NCBI RefSeq assembly: GCF_014926405.1
Contig: NZ_JACXXJ020000005.1
Span: 2,795,001-2,859,000 of the forward strand
DNA from: Agrobacterium vitis
Lineage (GTDB): Bacteria; Pseudomonadota; Alphaproteobacteria; Rhizobiales; Rhizobiaceae
Direction of reading: 5' to 3'
Length of the DNA stretch: 64,000 nucleotides
Program-made: the position numbers and the translations under genes
Notes under the pieces: model-generated
Told to the model about the DNA's origin: nothing
The model's database searches: none
What the model saw: the letters and a program-made list of their open reading frames with translations, nothing else
Shown here: piece by piece, positions 63,215-64,000 of the stretch
How positions within the stretch are numbered: position 1 is the stretch's first letter
How the letters are laid out: every line of letters starts with the position of its first letter

Positions 63215-64000
63215 TCATCTCTGACACTGAGGGCAATGGAAGGTAGACCGCCCCGCCTGGGTCATGCGCTCGACCGTCCCTGTGCAGCCAGGGGTGCGGC
63301 AGGCTTCGCCTTCGCGGTCATAGACATTGAAACTGTGCTGGAAATAGCCAAGCGAGCCATCGGCCTGGATATGATCGCGCAGCGAGGAGCCGCCGGCCTC
63401 GATCGCCTCGGCGATGACCGTGCGAATGGCCTGCGTCAGGTCTTCCAGTGCCGCCACGGGCTTTCCTTGCGCAGTGACCAGCGCGCGTGCCGGTGTTTCC
63501 GGCGACAAATGCGCCCGCCACAAGGCTTCGCAGACATAGATATTGCCAAGACCGGCAATCACCTTCTGATCGAGAAGGGCGGTTTTCAAAGGCTGCGCCT
63601 TGCCCTTGAATCGCAAGGCCAGATAGTCGGCATCGAGCGCATTGCCGACCGGCTCCGGCCCCAGCCCGGCAAAGGCGGCATGACGATCCATGTGACGGCG
63701 CTCGACCATATCCATGAAGCCGAAGCGGCGTGGGTCATTATAGATCACCCTCAATGGGTCGCCCTCCGGCCCGCTCAGATGAAAGATCACATGGTCATGC
63801 TTTTCATCTCGCGAACGCGCCATATGAAACTGACCGGGCAGGCCGGTCTCATTTGCGGCTTCGATCCGATAGGAGCCGGACATGCCGAGATGGGAGACGA
63901 CGGAGACACCGTCATCGAGATCGATCAGCAGATATTTTGCCCGCCGCGACAGGGAGACGATCAGCCGGCCTTGCGTCCTCGCCGCAAAATCGACCGGCAA
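63215..64000 (-). CDS. mutM: formamidopyrimidine-DNA glycosylase (5' truncated by window edge)
   Basis: MutM/Fpg removes oxidised purines such as 8-oxoguanine. The frame is open at the right edge, so about 35 N-terminal residues (with the catalytic Pro and Glu) lie outside. The visible 261 residues contain [44 protein letters not shown] and the final zinc finger (CRTPGC and CPQCQ). The start of the displayed frame (64000, TTG) is only the edge. rpsT lies 153 bp downstream on the same strand, with its own promoter. Confidence 0.96.
   Translation of the reverse strand: MPVDFAARTQGRLIVSLSRRAKYLLIDLDDGVSVVSHLGMSGSYRIEAANETGLPGQFHMARSRDEKHDHVIFHLSGPEGDPLRVIYNDPRRFGFMDMVERRHMDRHAAFAGLGPEPVGNALDADYLALRFKGKAQPLKTALLDQKVIAGLGNIYVCEALWRAHLSPETPARALVTAQGKPVAALEDLTQAIRTVIAEAIEAGGSSLRDHIQADGSLGYFQHSFNVYDREGEACRTPGCTGTVERMTQAGRSTFHCPQCQR

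Overview
The window looks like chromosomal housekeeping DNA of an alphaproteobacterium of the family Rhizobiaceae (Agrobacterium / Allorhizobium / Rhizobium group). The reasons are the gene content and order (lptC-lptA-lptB-rpoN-hpf-ptsN; grpE next to hrcA-rph; rpsT-dnaA; glnD-murJ; lnt-phrR-metK; olsB), the Fur-family regulator of Mur type, a C-terminal CheR-docking pentapeptide on a chemoreceptor, and the RpoH- and CTATAT-type promoters. The genus is an inference. I see no prophage, insertion sequence, transposase, CRISPR array or integrase.

Layout, left to right. 2-2970: the 3' part of rmuC, a ribokinase and argB. 3072-5184: a compact plus-strand module of ECF sigma factor, RskA-type anti-sigma factor and secreted fasciclin-domain protein, ending at a strong terminator. 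5374-8526: the minus-strand rpmH-rnpA-yidC-engB cluster with a clear promoter. 8965-12918: a sensor kinase, tRNA-Arg(ACG) and a chemoreceptor. 13221-16014: minus-strand genes for a secreted four-EF-hand protein, a pyrimidine 5'-nucleotidase-like HAD protein and a nucleoside hydrolase. 16094-17055: a heat-shock module (RpoH-type promoter, leader hairpin, hsp20, DUF1150).

17286-31120 is a long minus-strand run: trpS, a universal stress protein, nfuA, tsaB, rimI, mur, plsC, miaB, phoH, ybeY, corC, lnt, phrR, metK and trmB. It combines tRNA modification, ribosome maturation, lipid/lipoprotein synthesis and SAM synthesis. 31226-38946 carries mutS, glnD, murJ and a VOC protein, also minus. 39085-43140 has a LysR regulator with a repeat-encoded tail, a small divergent gene, olsB with a candidate Pho box, and a hybrid kinase. 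43568-47367 has ihfB, lapA, two RNA methyltransferases and lspA. 47835-53129 is the plus-strand LPS-transport and nitrogen-control block lptC-lptA-lptB-rpoN-hpf-ptsN. 53216-60021 has grpE and hrcA (minus), rph, a VOC protein, rdgB, hemW and a methyltransferase (plus), and an EamA transporter (minus). 60215-64000 has dnaA, rpsT and the 3' part of mutM.

The parts that plain gene calling does not explain are intergenic. There is a three-hairpin repeat of about 130 bp (copies near 12961, 17161 and 21588, a fragment at 29412) and a second palindromic repeat built on ATAATTCCT/AGGAATTAT (43323, 46305, half-sites at 27873 and 36139). There are dyads upstream of metK, phrR, olsB and hpf, and a 0.9-kb spacer between dnaA and rpsT that holds several perfect dyads but no gene. 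The most system-like accessory feature is the sigma / anti-sigma / fasciclin module, which copies the mycobacterial SigK-RskA-MPT70/83 logic. I found no wholly undescribed multi-gene system.
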